A DNA stretch of 64,000 bases from Calothrix sp. NIES-2100. GTDB taxonomy: Bacteria > Cyanobacteriota > Cyanobacteriia > Cyanobacteriales > Nostocaceae. The notes below the pieces were generated by a model, which was not told the origin of the DNA, did no database searches, and saw only the letters and a program-made list of their open reading frames with translations. Positions within the stretch are counted from its first letter, which is position 1, and every line of letters begins with the position of its first letter. A program made the position numbers and the translations under genes. The stretch is taken from the NCBI RefSeq assembly GCF_002368195.1, contig NZ_AP018178.1:9010645-9074644 (forward strand), read 5' to 3'. Of the stretch, positions 27,514 to 36,688 are shown in pieces.

Positions 27514-30063
27514 GTGATTGCTAAATATTCCACAAAATTTTTATCTATAGTATCAGTAGTTACTAACCATTGTCAGCGCCAGCTTAATAGATCTATCGTC
27601 AAATTGAGTTTGAAGCAATCAGTTCTAATTACTAGCATTCTGATTACAGGGCTGGTGCTTGGTGTCAGACAACTTGGCTGGTTAGAGTTCTTGGAATTGG
27701 TTTGTTTTGATCACATGGTGCGTCTTGTCGGTGATGCTGGCCCCGATCCACGACTTTTGGTAGTCACAATCTCAGAAGCCGATATCAAACAACAGAAAAA
27801 GTGGCCCCTCTCGGATCAAACTCTCTCTGAAGTATTAATCAAGCTGCAACAGGCTCAACCTAGGGCTATTGGCTTAGACCTTTACCGTAATCTCCCCCAA
27901 CCACCGGGCCATGAACTTTTCATGCAGCAACTTCAAGCTTCTAATGTCATTACTATTACTAATCTTGGTGATACTAATGCAGAAGGAGTCTCCCCTATTC
28001 CTGGTTTATCCCCAGAACACATTGGTTTCAATGACTTTGTGATTGATCCAGATGGAGTTGTGCGCCGCAATTGGATACATGCTTACCAAGGCGAGAAACA
28101 ATACTATTCTTTCTCCTTGCGCTTAAGCCTAAAATACCTTAGCAAACAGGGAATTTTGGTCAAAATTAACCCGAATGTACGGTTAGGTAATACTATATTC
28201 CCCCCTTTACATCCCAATTCTGGTGGCTATCACAACATTGATGATGCAGGTACTCAAATCATGATTTCCTATCGATCGCCTGAACAAGTCGCACGACGGG
28301 TGTCATTGACACAAGTGCTACGGGGTGAGTTTGAGCCGGAATGGGTTAAGGACAAAGTAGTATTAATTGGTACAACTGCCTCTAGTGTCAAGGATCTGTT
28401 CTTCACTCCCTATAATGCTGGTAAGTCTGCAAACCCAGGGATGCCTGGGGTGCTACTTCATGCTCAACTTGTGAGTCAACTCCTGGGCGCCACTTTAGAC
28501 AAACAACCAATCTTCTGGTTCTGGCCGGAATGGACAGAATATTTATGGGTGTGGACTTGGGCTTTGATTGGGGGTGTTATGGTATGGCGAATTCGTCATC
28601 CCTTAATCTTAGGAGTTGCTGGAGTAATTTCTTTATGGGGCTTATCTATTATTTGCTTTGGTATATTTACACAAGCTGGCTGGATACCTATAATACCATC
28701 AATGCTAGCGTTTGTAGCAACGGGTGGAAGTTTTTTGGCTTATAAGCTCAGGCACAATTTGCTGCATGATGCTCTAACTAGCCTTCCTAATCGCGATCTG
28801 TTTTTGAAACAATTGGAATGGGCGATCGCAGATACGAAATTGCGCAAAAATTCACGCTTTGCCCTGCTGTTTTTGAATATTGACCGCTTCAAGCTGATTA
28901 ATGAGAGTCTTGGTCATCAAATTGGTGACCAGTTATTAATCAATGCCACTCAAAGATTAAAAGCTTGTCTAGGACGAAGAGGCACAATAGCACGAGTTGG
29001 AGGAGATGAGTTTGCTATTTTGCTAGAAAATATAACCGATAGCAGTGAGGTGAATTGCATAGCTGACCAAATACACAAGGAAATGACTTTGCCATTCCAC
29101 AACAATGGGCAAGAAATATTCACCAGCATTAGCATTGGTATCGCTTTCAATCAGAGCGAACTTGACTATGAATCAGTGACTTTGCTAAGAGATGCTCATA
29201 CAGCTATGTATCGGGCTAAAGACCAGGGTAAAGGACGTTATGAAGTCTTTGCCACAAATATGCATACGCAAATTTTTAAGCGTTTTCAGTTAGAAATAGA
29301 CCTGCGTCGCGCCATTGACAAGCAGGAATTTTATCTCCACTATCAGCCAATAGTCTCCTTAGCAACAGATACAATTATTGGGTTTGAAGCACTCGTGAGA
29401 TGGCAACATCCTCAGCATGGATTTGTCTCTCCAGGAGAATTTATTCCAGTTGCAGAAGAAACAGGGTTGATTATTCCTTTAGGTAAGTGGATTTTACAGT
29501 CAGCTTGTCAGCAATTGTCTATTTGGCAAGCTCAATTTTTTTCAGATCCACCACTGATAATGAGTATCAACCTTTCTGGACATCAGTTGGCTCAACCAGA
29601 CTTGGTGGAATACATTGAGCAAATTCTGAAGCTGACAGGGATCAACGGACAAAGTTTAAAATTAGAAATTACTGAAACTGTAGCAATGAATAACGTTGAA
29701 GCTGCAATTAGCATACTGCTAAGACTGAGAACGTTAAATCTACAGCTAAGTATTGATGATTTTGGCACAGGATATTCTTCCTTAAGTTATTTACACCGCT
29801 TTCCGGTCAACACTTTAAAGGTAGACCGATCTTTCGTGAGCCGGATGGAGGATACGAACGAAGATCAAGCAATTGTTGAGACAGTGATCCTGCTTAGCCA
29901 TGCACTGGGAATGGATGTGGTTGCAGAAGGTGTAGAGACAGCCGAGCAAAAAGCAAAACTGCAATTACTAGGTTGTGAATATGGACAAGGTTATTTCTTC
30001 TCTAAGCCCTTAGATAGTAAGAGTGCAACTGCATTACTAAACCGCCAATTTGAAAATAAGTAA
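27514..30063 (+). CDS. CHASE2-GGDEF-EAL cyclic-di-GMP protein
   Basis: An 849-residue membrane protein. One helix near 35-55 is followed by an extracytoplasmic CHASE2 sensor domain (about 60-330), then three helices (about 345-415), a GGDEF domain with intact GGDEF at 496-500, and an EAL domain with E625-A626-L627 and the DDFGTGYSSLSYL motif. Both diguanylate cyclase and phosphodiesterase activities are therefore possible. The RxxD inhibitory site expected five residues before GGDEF is absent. The start codon is GTG 27514, the first possible in the frame. It probably converts an envelope signal into a change in c-di-GMP, affecting motility or adhesion. Confidence 0.9.
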   Translation: MIAKYSTKFLSIVSVVTNHCQRQLNRSIVKLSLKQSVLITSILITGLVLGVRQLGWLEFLELVCFDHMVRLVGDAGPDPRLLVVTISEADIKQQKKWPLSDQTLSEVLIKLQQAQPRAIGLDLYRNLPQPPGHELFMQQLQASNVITITNLGDTNAEGVSPIPGLSPEHIGFNDFVIDPDGVVRRNWIHAYQGEKQYYSFSLRLSLKYLSKQGILVKINPNVRLGNTIFPPLHPNSGGYHNIDDAGTQIMISYRSPEQVARRVSLTQVLRGEFEPEWVKDKVVLIGTTASSVKDLFFTPYNAGKSANPGMPGVLLHAQLVSQLLGATLDKQPIFWFWPEWTEYLWVWTWALIGGVMVWRIRHPLILGVAGVISLWGLSIICFGIFTQAGWIPIIPSMLAFVATGGSFLAYKLRHNLLHDALTSLPNRDLFLKQLEWAIADTKLRKNSRFALLFLNIDRFKLINESLGHQIGDQLLINATQRLKACLGRRGTIARVGGDEFAILLENITDSSEVNCIADQIHKEMTLPFHNNGQEIFTSISIGIAFNQSELDYESVTLLRDAHTAMYRAKDQGKGRYEVFATNMHTQIFKRFQLEIDLRRAIDKQEFYLHYQPIVSLATDTIIGFEALVRWQHPQHGFVSPGEFIPVAEETGLIIPLGKWILQSACQQLSIWQAQFFSDPPLIMSINLSGHQLAQPDLVEYIEQILKLTGINGQSLKLEITETVAMNNVEAAISILLRLRTLNLQLSIDDFGTGYSSLSYLHRFPVNTLKVDRSFVSRMEDTNEDQAIVETVILLSHALGMDVVAEGVETAEQKAKLQLLGCEYGQGYFFSKPLDSKSATALLNRQFENK

Positions 30064-30161
30064 GCGCACAAAATTATTACAGATGAGTTTTTTATCTGCA
30101 TAAGAGTTTGATGATTGACCCTAACGCCAATACTCCTGAAGTGAGCTTATTTGGGCAAAAT

Positions 30162-30196
30162 AAAAAAGCGCCTCCCATTTCTGGAAGGCGCTTTTT
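30162..30196 (-). terminator. Bidirectional intrinsic terminator between the CHASE2 gene and psbA
   Basis: A strong hairpin, AAAAAGCGCCT...AGGCGCTTTTT, with A and T runs on both sides works in either direction. It lies 20 bases past the psbA stop on the minus strand and about 100 bases past the CHASE2 gene stop. Confidence 0.85.
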
Positions 30197-30216
30197 ATTA
30201 AGCTAAGACTTCAATA

Positions 30217-31299
30217 TTAGCCGTTGATAGCAGGAGAAGTCAAAGCAACAGGAGCAACTTCACCAGCAGCCAAGTCTAAGGGGAAGTTGTGAGCGTTACG
30301 CTCGTGCATTACTTCCATACCTAAGTTAGCGCGGTTGATTACGTCTGCCCAAGTAGCGATGACGCGACCTTGAGAGTCAATTACGGATTGGTTGAAGTTG
30401 AAACCGTTCAGGTTGAACGCCATTGTGCTGATACCCAATGCGGTAAACCAGATACCGACTACAGGCCATGCAGCCAAGAAGAAGTGCAGTGAACGGCTGT
30501 TGTTGAAAGAAGCGTATTGGAAGATCAAGCGACCGAAGTAGCCGTGAGCTGCAACGATGTTGTAGGTTTCTTCCTCTTGACCGAACTTATAACCGTAGTT
30601 TTGAGATTCGGTTTCGGTTGTTTCACGAACCAAGGAGGAGGTTACCAATGAACCGTGCATTGCAGAGAACAAGGAACCACCGAATACACCAGCTACACCC
30701 AACATGTGGAAGGGGTGTAACAGAATGTTGTGTTCAGCTTGGAACACAATCATGAAGTTGAAGGTGCCGGATATACCCAAGGGCATACCGTCGGAGAATG
30801 AACCTTGACCGATTGGGTAGATCAAGAATACTGCGGTAGCAGAAGCTAGAGGTGCAGAGTAAGCTACGCAGATCCAAGGACGCATACCTAAGCGGTAGCT
30901 GAGTTCCCACTGACGACCCATGTAGCAAGCACAACCTAGCAAGAAGTGGAAAATTACCAATTGGTAAGGACCACCGTTGTACAGCCACTCATCTAAGGAA
31001 GCAGCTTCCCAGATGGGGTAGAAGTGTAAACCGATCGCGTTTGAAGAAGGAACAACTGCACCAGAGATGATGTTGTTACCATAAATCAATGAACCTGCAA
31101 CAGGTTCACGGATACCATCGATGTCCACAGGAGGAGCAGCGATGAAAGCGATTACGAAGCAAGCGGTAGCGGCTAGCAGGGTGGGGATCATCAATACGCC
31201 GAACCAACCGACATAAATGCGGTTTTCGGTGCTGGTGATCCACTCGCAAAACCGATCCCATACACTGGTGCCTGAGCGCCGTTGTAAGGTTGTTGTCAT
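30217..31299 (-). CDS. psbA: Photosystem II D1 protein (D1:1-type, Gln130)
   Basis: A 360-residue thylakoid protein carrying the redox-active Tyr161, Asp170, His190, His198, His215, Ser264, His272, and the manganese-cluster ligands His332, Glu333, His337, Asp342 and Ala344. Residue 130 is Gln, the mark of the standard (low-light, D1:1) form rather than the high-light D1:2 form with Glu. A 16-residue C-terminal extension after Ala344 is present and would be removed by CtpA. Cyanobacteria have several psbA copies; this one is monocistronic with its own terminator. Codon use is highly biased toward the common codons, as expected for a highly expressed gene. Confidence 0.98.
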   Translation of the reverse strand: MTTTLQRRSGTSVWDRFCEWITSTENRIYVGWFGVLMIPTLLAATACFVIAFIAAPPVDIDGIREPVAGSLIYGNNIISGAVVPSSNAIGLHFYPIWEAASLDEWLYNGGPYQLVIFHFLLGCACYMGRQWELSYRLGMRPWICVAYSAPLASATAVFLIYPIGQGSFSDGMPLGISGTFNFMIVFQAEHNILLHPFHMLGVAGVFGGSLFSAMHGSLVTSSLVRETTETESQNYGYKFGQEEETYNIVAAHGYFGRLIFQYASFNNSRSLHFFLAAWPVVGIWFTALGISTMAFNLNGFNFNQSVIDSQGRVIATWADVINRANLGMEVMHERNAHNFPLDLAAGEVAPVALTSPAING

Positions 31300-31543
31300 T
31301 GTTTTATGAGTGCTAATGATTTATGGGTGAATAATCTACGGTAAAGTATTTTTTACCGATACTTATTAACTGTACATGAATTTAAGTTAAAAATGTTATT
31401 TATTTTTTTATAATATTTTGCAATAATCATTAACATTACTTATAGGGGCTAGGGGCATTGGGCTTTGGTTTCAATTTTGATTTTGAATTGATATGTCTCC
31501 CTGATCTTTACCATTTCCTCTGCCCCAGATCTGTTTGGGTGGA
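31300..31543 (-). promoter_or_regulatory. psbA upstream region
   Basis: The 240 bases upstream of psbA are AT-rich and presumably contain its promoter and 5' leader. A palindrome-like ACGGTAAAGTATTTTTTACCG occurs at about 31339-31359, i.e. 40-60 bases before the ATG, where it could form a hairpin in the leader. The -10 and -35 boxes cannot be assigned reliably. Confidence 0.4.
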
Positions 31544-33043
31544 TTAAAAATCAAAATATATATATGGCAAGCTGCCTTCTGGAGCCAATAACCACACGGC
31601 GTAGAAGCAAAGAGGTACAAAGACAAGTTTGACAGGCCAGTTGAATTCTACTTTAAGCCGACTCTTGAAGGCATAGACAAGGGTCATGAACAAAGCTAAA
31701 AATATTAATCTGCCAGCAAGTTGGGATTGGCTGATGTTAAGGGCTTCTACGTAGACTTTTTGGGCAAACTGGATATCAGCCGGATAACCCCACAGATGCC
31801 GAAATACCAAAGAAGAATCTTTGAGGTTGGGTAGTCGGAACCAGATCCAAGATGTGAAAACCATCAGTTGGGTAAATAGCCAAGCGGAAAATATGCCTAG
31901 AGGCTTTTGCCAAAAATGATCCAAATTTTCATTGCGATCGCCGATCGCATCTGTCAGGCGGTGAACTATCAAAGCTAAACCGTGATATGCACCCCAGACG
32001 ATAAAACCTAAGGCTGAACCATGCCAAATACCAGCAATTAGCATGACAATTAGTAAATTCCAGCAGGTGCGTGTTAAACCTCTACGGGAACCACCCAAAG
32101 GAAAGTAAACATAGTTCCGTAACCAATCACCCAAAGTCATATGCCAGCGCCGCCAAAATTCTGCAATGCTGGTGCTGAAGTAAGGAAAGTCAAAATTTTC
32201 TGGCAAGACAAAGCCAAATAGCAATGCACTACCACGAGCAATGTCTACATAACCATTAAAATCTAAATATAACTGTAAACCATAGGCAAATATAGCTAAC
32301 CACAGGTCTGTACTGCCTGCTCTAGTCAAATTACCAAAACATAAATCTACAAAAATTCCTAAATGATCTGCCAATATACCTTTTTTAACTGCACCTCTAG
32401 CAATTAACCACAATCCCTCAGCGACTTGAGCGGGAATAGGTGATTGTAGTGTATTTACTTGAGTTGCTAGGTTGTGGTAGCGAGTAATTGGACCGGAAAT
32501 TAGTTTCGCAAAGAATAATTTATAAGCGGCAAATTTAAGAAATTGATTCGTAGCAGGCGCACCCCGATAAACATCAATTAAATAAGAAATACATTCAAAA
32601 GTAAAAAATGAAATTCCCAAAGGGGCGATAAATTTAAAAGCGGCATCTTCTGAGTTTGTTTGCACATGAAAAGCCACTTTGAATACCAGTGGTAGATATT
32701 TAAATCCTAGTAACAATAAAACATTTAAAATTACTCCAACCCATAAAATTTTTAACCGCTGTTGATTCCAATCAGCTTGAGCAAATAGCCACTCATCATT
32801 AGAAATTCTTCCATCAAGAGAACGTTGTCCTGGTGATGTATGTTTGCCAATCTCCAGTCCTAAACGGAAATTAATAAAAGTCAGTGCTAATAATAGTGGT
32901 ATGTACTGAACATTTAAAGATGCGTAAAATATCAGACTGGCAATCAACAGAGTCCACAACCGTAATCTTTGTTCTGACAAAGACCAGTAAATTCCTAGTA
33001 CACTCAGCAGGAAAATTCCATAGAAAAGAGAAATGAAGTTCAT
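31544..33043 (-). CDS. MBOAT-family O-acyltransferase (AlgI/DltB-like)
   Basis: A 499-residue integral membrane protein with about ten helices. Diagnostic segments are FAYGLQLYLDFNGYVDIARG, the WRRWHMTLGDWLRNYVYFPLGG block and MLIAGIWHGSALGFIVWGAYHG with the conserved His. Members move acyl (usually acetyl) groups across the membrane to exported polysaccharides. The upstream gene on the same strand encodes a DUF1574 protein with an SGNH-like domain, which matches the usual two-part acylation systems (membrane transferase plus periplasmic SGNH partner). The acceptor is probably an exopolysaccharide or sheath polymer (inference). Confidence 0.92.
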   Translation of the reverse strand: MNFISLFYGIFLLSVLGIYWSLSEQRLRLWTLLIASLIFYASLNVQYIPLLLALTFINFRLGLEIGKHTSPGQRSLDGRISNDEWLFAQADWNQQRLKILWVGVILNVLLLLGFKYLPLVFKVAFHVQTNSEDAAFKFIAPLGISFFTFECISYLIDVYRGAPATNQFLKFAAYKLFFAKLISGPITRYHNLATQVNTLQSPIPAQVAEGLWLIARGAVKKGILADHLGIFVDLCFGNLTRAGSTDLWLAIFAYGLQLYLDFNGYVDIARGSALLFGFVLPENFDFPYFSTSIAEFWRRWHMTLGDWLRNYVYFPLGGSRRGLTRTCWNLLIVMLIAGIWHGSALGFIVWGAYHGLALIVHRLTDAIGDRNENLDHFWQKPLGIFSAWLFTQLMVFTSWIWFRLPNLKDSSLVFRHLWGYPADIQFAQKVYVEALNISQSQLAGRLIFLALFMTLVYAFKSRLKVEFNWPVKLVFVPLCFYAVWLLAPEGSLPYIYFDF

Positions 33044-33107
33044 TGTTTAGTCAATAGTCAATAGTCATTTGTCAATAGTCATTTGTCATTTGTCTTCCTC
33101 ATCCCCC
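33044..33107. repeat. Heptamer repeat spacer within the MBOAT-DUF1574 operon
   Basis: GTCAATAGTCATTTGTC units repeat several times and end in a CCTCATCCCCCTCATC tract. The repeat separates two genes that are probably cotranscribed. Confidence 0.75.
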
Positions 33108-36100
33108 TCATCTGCTTACTTCGCCCGTCGGCCAAGGAATCATCGGATCGCGAGCTAGTTTTTGTGAGACTTCGTAGGCTCCAAAGCGGTTGAGGTGACT
33201 GGGATCGGAAAAGTAGTCATTAACTTTTGGCCACAATTTACTTATGTCTCGATAGATAAAGTTGGGATTTTTAGACATTTGTAACATATATTTTTGAAAT
33301 TCTTGCTCATATTTTTGACGTATTGGGTCTAAATATTCTGCGGTTAGGGGCATGTTGACAAATACTAGAGAAATTTTTCGAGATTGGGTAAACTGAAGCA
33401 GTGCTTGGAAAGCAGCGTCTTGTTCACCTGTTATTTGAAAAGATTGATAATCGTTGTCGTAATTACCTGAAACTTTGGGGTGTTTTTGATAGTATCTATC
33501 CGGATGGAAGCGGATAGATAAAGGTAGGAAACCATCAAAGTCAACGGACTGCTGAGAAGTATCTTCTTCTAAAACGTCGTTACTTAACTGCGTAGAGGTT
33601 TTTACCTGAGTTTGCTCACTCATTAAAGGTAAGGAGTTGAGTTGTTTTCGTAATAAATCTTTGATGCGATCGCGGTTTGGATAGCTAGCAGAAACAGCGG
33701 CTAAAGCTTGATTAAGCCACTCATTGGCAAGTTGATAGCTACTCATTTCTGGCTTTTGGGTTTTTGTTTTTTTCTTGCCAGAAGAATTTGCCGGATCTTT
33801 GAGTAAGTCATCAGTGGTACCTGTGGCGATCGCTTTCTGTAAGGCCTGTTTGTAGCCTGCTGATGAGGCGATCGCGGCAAAAGTCATATCTTTCCGTCCG
33901 CTATTAAATGCACGGGAACCATCTGCCCATAAAATCAGTTTTGGTAGTTCTTGTGGTTCTAATACGCGACGGATAATAAAGTCTACAACTTGGGCTGTGG
34001 CACCATTGACACCAAAGTTAAAAACATCAACGTTAGGATAACCCTGAGTTGCTAAGGTTTGCGAAAGAGCGGCAGGATCGACTCCTCTAAGGGCACGAGA
34101 TGAGCCAATAATCAACACATGGGGAGGACTACCATTTTTAGCCAACCGCTGTTTGTATAAGGCTATTTGCTCATCTAATTGCCTAGCATTAAAACTGGGC
34201 ATTTGCGATCGCGCTGCTAACAAAATGGCGGTGGCGGTGGCTTTTCCCTTTAGTGGTGCAGCTTGCAAGTTCTCTGTTTCGCTATCTTCATTCTCGGTAA
34301 AGCTAGAAGCATTGAATACAGAACTGTGGCTTGTATCAGGTTTATTCTGACTGGTGTTAGCCAAAAATGCTGTTCTTTGGTTGGGATTTTCCCCAGATTG
34401 GGGAGTTGTTTTTTGGGCAGAGGATGATGGCGTGACGACACTAGCAACCTGAGGCGGCGAACTTGGGATGTTGCGAGTCATAATTTGACCCAACACCCAA
34501 TCAGTTTGCATAGTCAGCAATAATCCTAATGTACCCCAGACAATGCCTATTTTTAGACCTTGAGCCTCCAGATTATACTCTGTTGGGCGATCAATTTCTG
34601 TAAATAGCTGGGTTTGTAATAACCACTTTTTAACTTTTGCTGTTGCTGTGGTTACCTGATCCCGCGTTACTTCTTGAATAAAAGTTTGAACTGCCTCTGT
34701 CGTCAAGTCGGGACGTAAGATTGGTTCATTGGGCGGGGAAGCTACTAGATCTTTAATGTAAATCGCAGTGGCGGCAAATTCTGGAGTGGCTTCTGGTACT
34801 AAACGTTGACGAGGTATAAAATCTTCGCCATGATGCCACGTTGGTTCTTTATTACCTGCACGCCGCCCATAGACACGTACTCCCAAAACTCCAGGAATTT
34901 TTAACTCACGGATTAATTGCGAGACTTTTTTGGCGACTTTTTTGCGATTTGGGCAAACAGGAGCATCACACATGACGTGTAATAAGTCACCTTTAATTAG
35001 GGGGACTACGCGAATACCACCTGTTTTTAATCGCCAATCTAAGTCAGGATTAAGTAACCGTTCTAGGAGGTAATGGATGGCGGGTTGATCGCCAGTCGTG
35101 GCTAACTCTAGGGCTGATGGGGCTAGGGCTGGATGCTGGGTTGCGGGTAAGGAAAGCCAATCAATCCAAGCTGGTTGTTTGTCGGCTGTTTTTTGTCCAT
35201 ATAAGGTAGCGGCTTTGATACCTTGGGGTGCGATCGCTTCTAGCTGCGATGCGATCGCCTGTAAGCAAGGCTGTTTTTCTGGTGCTGGGGCTGTTTCTAA
35301 AGGATCAAAAACTGGGCTGCAAAACAGATGTAATGTTGATTCTTGCAACGAAGCTTGAACAGCCACCTTCAACTCTGATAACATCTGGGTTAATAGTTTG
35401 GCGATCGCTTGCACATCTCCCCAACGCGCCCAATCTTTAAGCATCACCTCTGGTGGTGTCAAATCGATCCGCAGCAGCCAATCAGGTGAAGTTTCACCAT
35501 TCACTTGCGAAACAATCACTGCATCTTGATAGCCACTAAGCTTGAGATGTCTTAACTTTTGGGCTACTGGCTCTGCGAGTAATGCTGAATCGGGACTATA
35601 ACCCGACTGACAAAATATCCACAGGCGATGTCCCTCTTGCGGCTTGACTTTCACCTGTACTGCTACACCCAAGGTACTCAGAGTTTCGCTAAGGTAGCGG
35701 GCGATCGCATCGGGATGTCCTTGTTTTGCTAAGCTTTCATTAGAGACAATCAGCGCCCCAGCTGATTGTTGGGATCTCATCTCGTCTTCTAGCAGAGCTT
35801 GCTTCACCTGCTCCAAATGTTTTTCGAGTTGATTTAAGTAAACCCGATGACACCATTGGGGTCGATGCTCCCCTTTTTTTCGGCCGTAGACAAATACTTG
35901 GTATATTGAGGGTTGTTCGCTGTTTGTGAGGATATCTAAATCTGTTTGCTGGAGTGCTTGCAGCAAGTCAGAGAGAATGTGCCAACGTCGCGGACACTCT
36001 GTCCCTTCACAAAGGATATGTAGGTCATTTCCCCGCAACCGGACTTTCACGCCGAAAGTGTTAATTCCAGTTGCTTGGCTTACCCATTGCACTATTGATT

Positions 36101-36134
36101 TCTGGCGATCTAGTGATGCTTTTTTCATGGGCAA
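33108..36134 (-). CDS. DUF1574 protein with SGNH/AlgX-like C-terminal domain
   Basis: A 1008-residue protein. The N-terminal 470 residues contain about four copies of a roughly 120-residue unit, recognisable by L-H-I/V-L/F-C near RGNDLHILCEGTECP, HRLWIFCQSG, STLHLFCSP and DLLHVMCDAPVCP, each followed by V-Y/V-G-R/Q-K/R. A single membrane helix is near 525-545. After a low-complexity linker, residues about 670-1005 form an SGNH-hydrolase-like domain: GSSRALRG with Ser678/Ser679, DGSRAFNSG, and the terminal DPSHLN with Asp977 and His980. It probably is the extracytoplasmic partner of the MBOAT transferase immediately downstream. The cytosolic repeat part is unusual and its role is unknown. Confidence 0.85.
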   Translation of the reverse strand: MPMKKASLDRQKSIVQWVSQATGINTFGVKVRLRGNDLHILCEGTECPRRWHILSDLLQALQQTDLDILTNSEQPSIYQVFVYGRKKGEHRPQWCHRVYLNQLEKHLEQVKQALLEDEMRSQQSAGALIVSNESLAKQGHPDAIARYLSETLSTLGVAVQVKVKPQEGHRLWIFCQSGYSPDSALLAEPVAQKLRHLKLSGYQDAVIVSQVNGETSPDWLLRIDLTPPEVMLKDWARWGDVQAIAKLLTQMLSELKVAVQASLQESTLHLFCSPVFDPLETAPAPEKQPCLQAIASQLEAIAPQGIKAATLYGQKTADKQPAWIDWLSLPATQHPALAPSALELATTGDQPAIHYLLERLLNPDLDWRLKTGGIRVVPLIKGDLLHVMCDAPVCPNRKKVAKKVSQLIRELKIPGVLGVRVYGRRAGNKEPTWHHGEDFIPRQRLVPEATPEFAATAIYIKDLVASPPNEPILRPDLTTEAVQTFIQEVTRDQVTTATAKVKKWLLQTQLFTEIDRPTEYNLEAQGLKIGIVWGTLGLLLTMQTDWVLGQIMTRNIPSSPPQVASVVTPSSSAQKTTPQSGENPNQRTAFLANTSQNKPDTSHSSVFNASSFTENEDSETENLQAAPLKGKATATAILLAARSQMPSFNARQLDEQIALYKQRLAKNGSPPHVLIIGSSRALRGVDPAALSQTLATQGYPNVDVFNFGVNGATAQVVDFIIRRVLEPQELPKLILWADGSRAFNSGRKDMTFAAIASSAGYKQALQKAIATGTTDDLLKDPANSSGKKKTKTQKPEMSSYQLANEWLNQALAAVSASYPNRDRIKDLLRKQLNSLPLMSEQTQVKTSTQLSNDVLEEDTSQQSVDFDGFLPLSIRFHPDRYYQKHPKVSGNYDNDYQSFQITGEQDAAFQALLQFTQSRKISLVFVNMPLTAEYLDPIRQKYEQEFQKYMLQMSKNPNFIYRDISKLWPKVNDYFSDPSHLNRFGAYEVSQKLARDPMIPWPTGEVSR

Positions 36135-36348
36135 TTAACTTTAGAGGCAGCGAGTATTGGGGGATAGTGCTTGCACTTGTAAACTAGAACCATAGATTTA
36201 TCACACCCTGACGTTTGTTTTTAACACTTTTGTTACCTTCTTCCTTAGCAATATGGGCAAAGATAGTTATTTATGTACATTTGCGAGCTATGCCTATGTT
36301 TAGATTTTCCGTTGATTTTACTAATGTGCAAATAACCAAGAATTAACC

Positions 36349-36585
36349 ATGTCTTCAGCTACCCGTAAACCAAAAGCCAATCCGGAATTAAATTTGTTGC
36401 TATTTAGCATTCCCCAATCAATGCTTGTACAACTAGGTACAGCATCTACATTACTCTTGTTAACAGCTGGCAAAGCTTCGCTGCAAGCCCTAGAAACTAT
36501 GGGGCAAACAAGTGAAGAATTATTTCGGGGCGATCGCCTACCCATACTCGACTTTCCAGAAGATCACGAAATAAACAACAGTTAA
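36349..36585 (+). CDS. Small conserved cyanobacterial protein
   Basis: A 78-residue protein with a central helix (about 20-45, NLLLFSIPQSMLVQLGTAST LLLL region) that may be amphipathic or membrane-associated, and an acidic C-terminus (RLPILDFPEDHEI). No known domain recognised. ATG 36349 follows an AACC spacer without a strong ribosome binding site. It lies upstream of ppc on the same strand, about 100 bases away. Confidence 0.65.
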   Translation: MSSATRKPKANPELNLLLFSIPQSMLVQLGTASTLLLLTAGKASLQALETMGQTSEELFRGDRLPILDFPEDHEINNS

Positions 36586-36688
36586 AAATTTTACTCTAAG
36601 AAATTTAAGTCACTCTGGACAGCTGCCATGAGTGTTGCTTACAGAACATAGCATTCAAAACAATAATTGTCTTGCAAGAATAGAGAAT

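Noticed and set aside
30217..31299. High-light D1:2 type psbA
   Set aside because: Residue 130 counts as Gln, not Glu, which indicates the standard D1:1 form.
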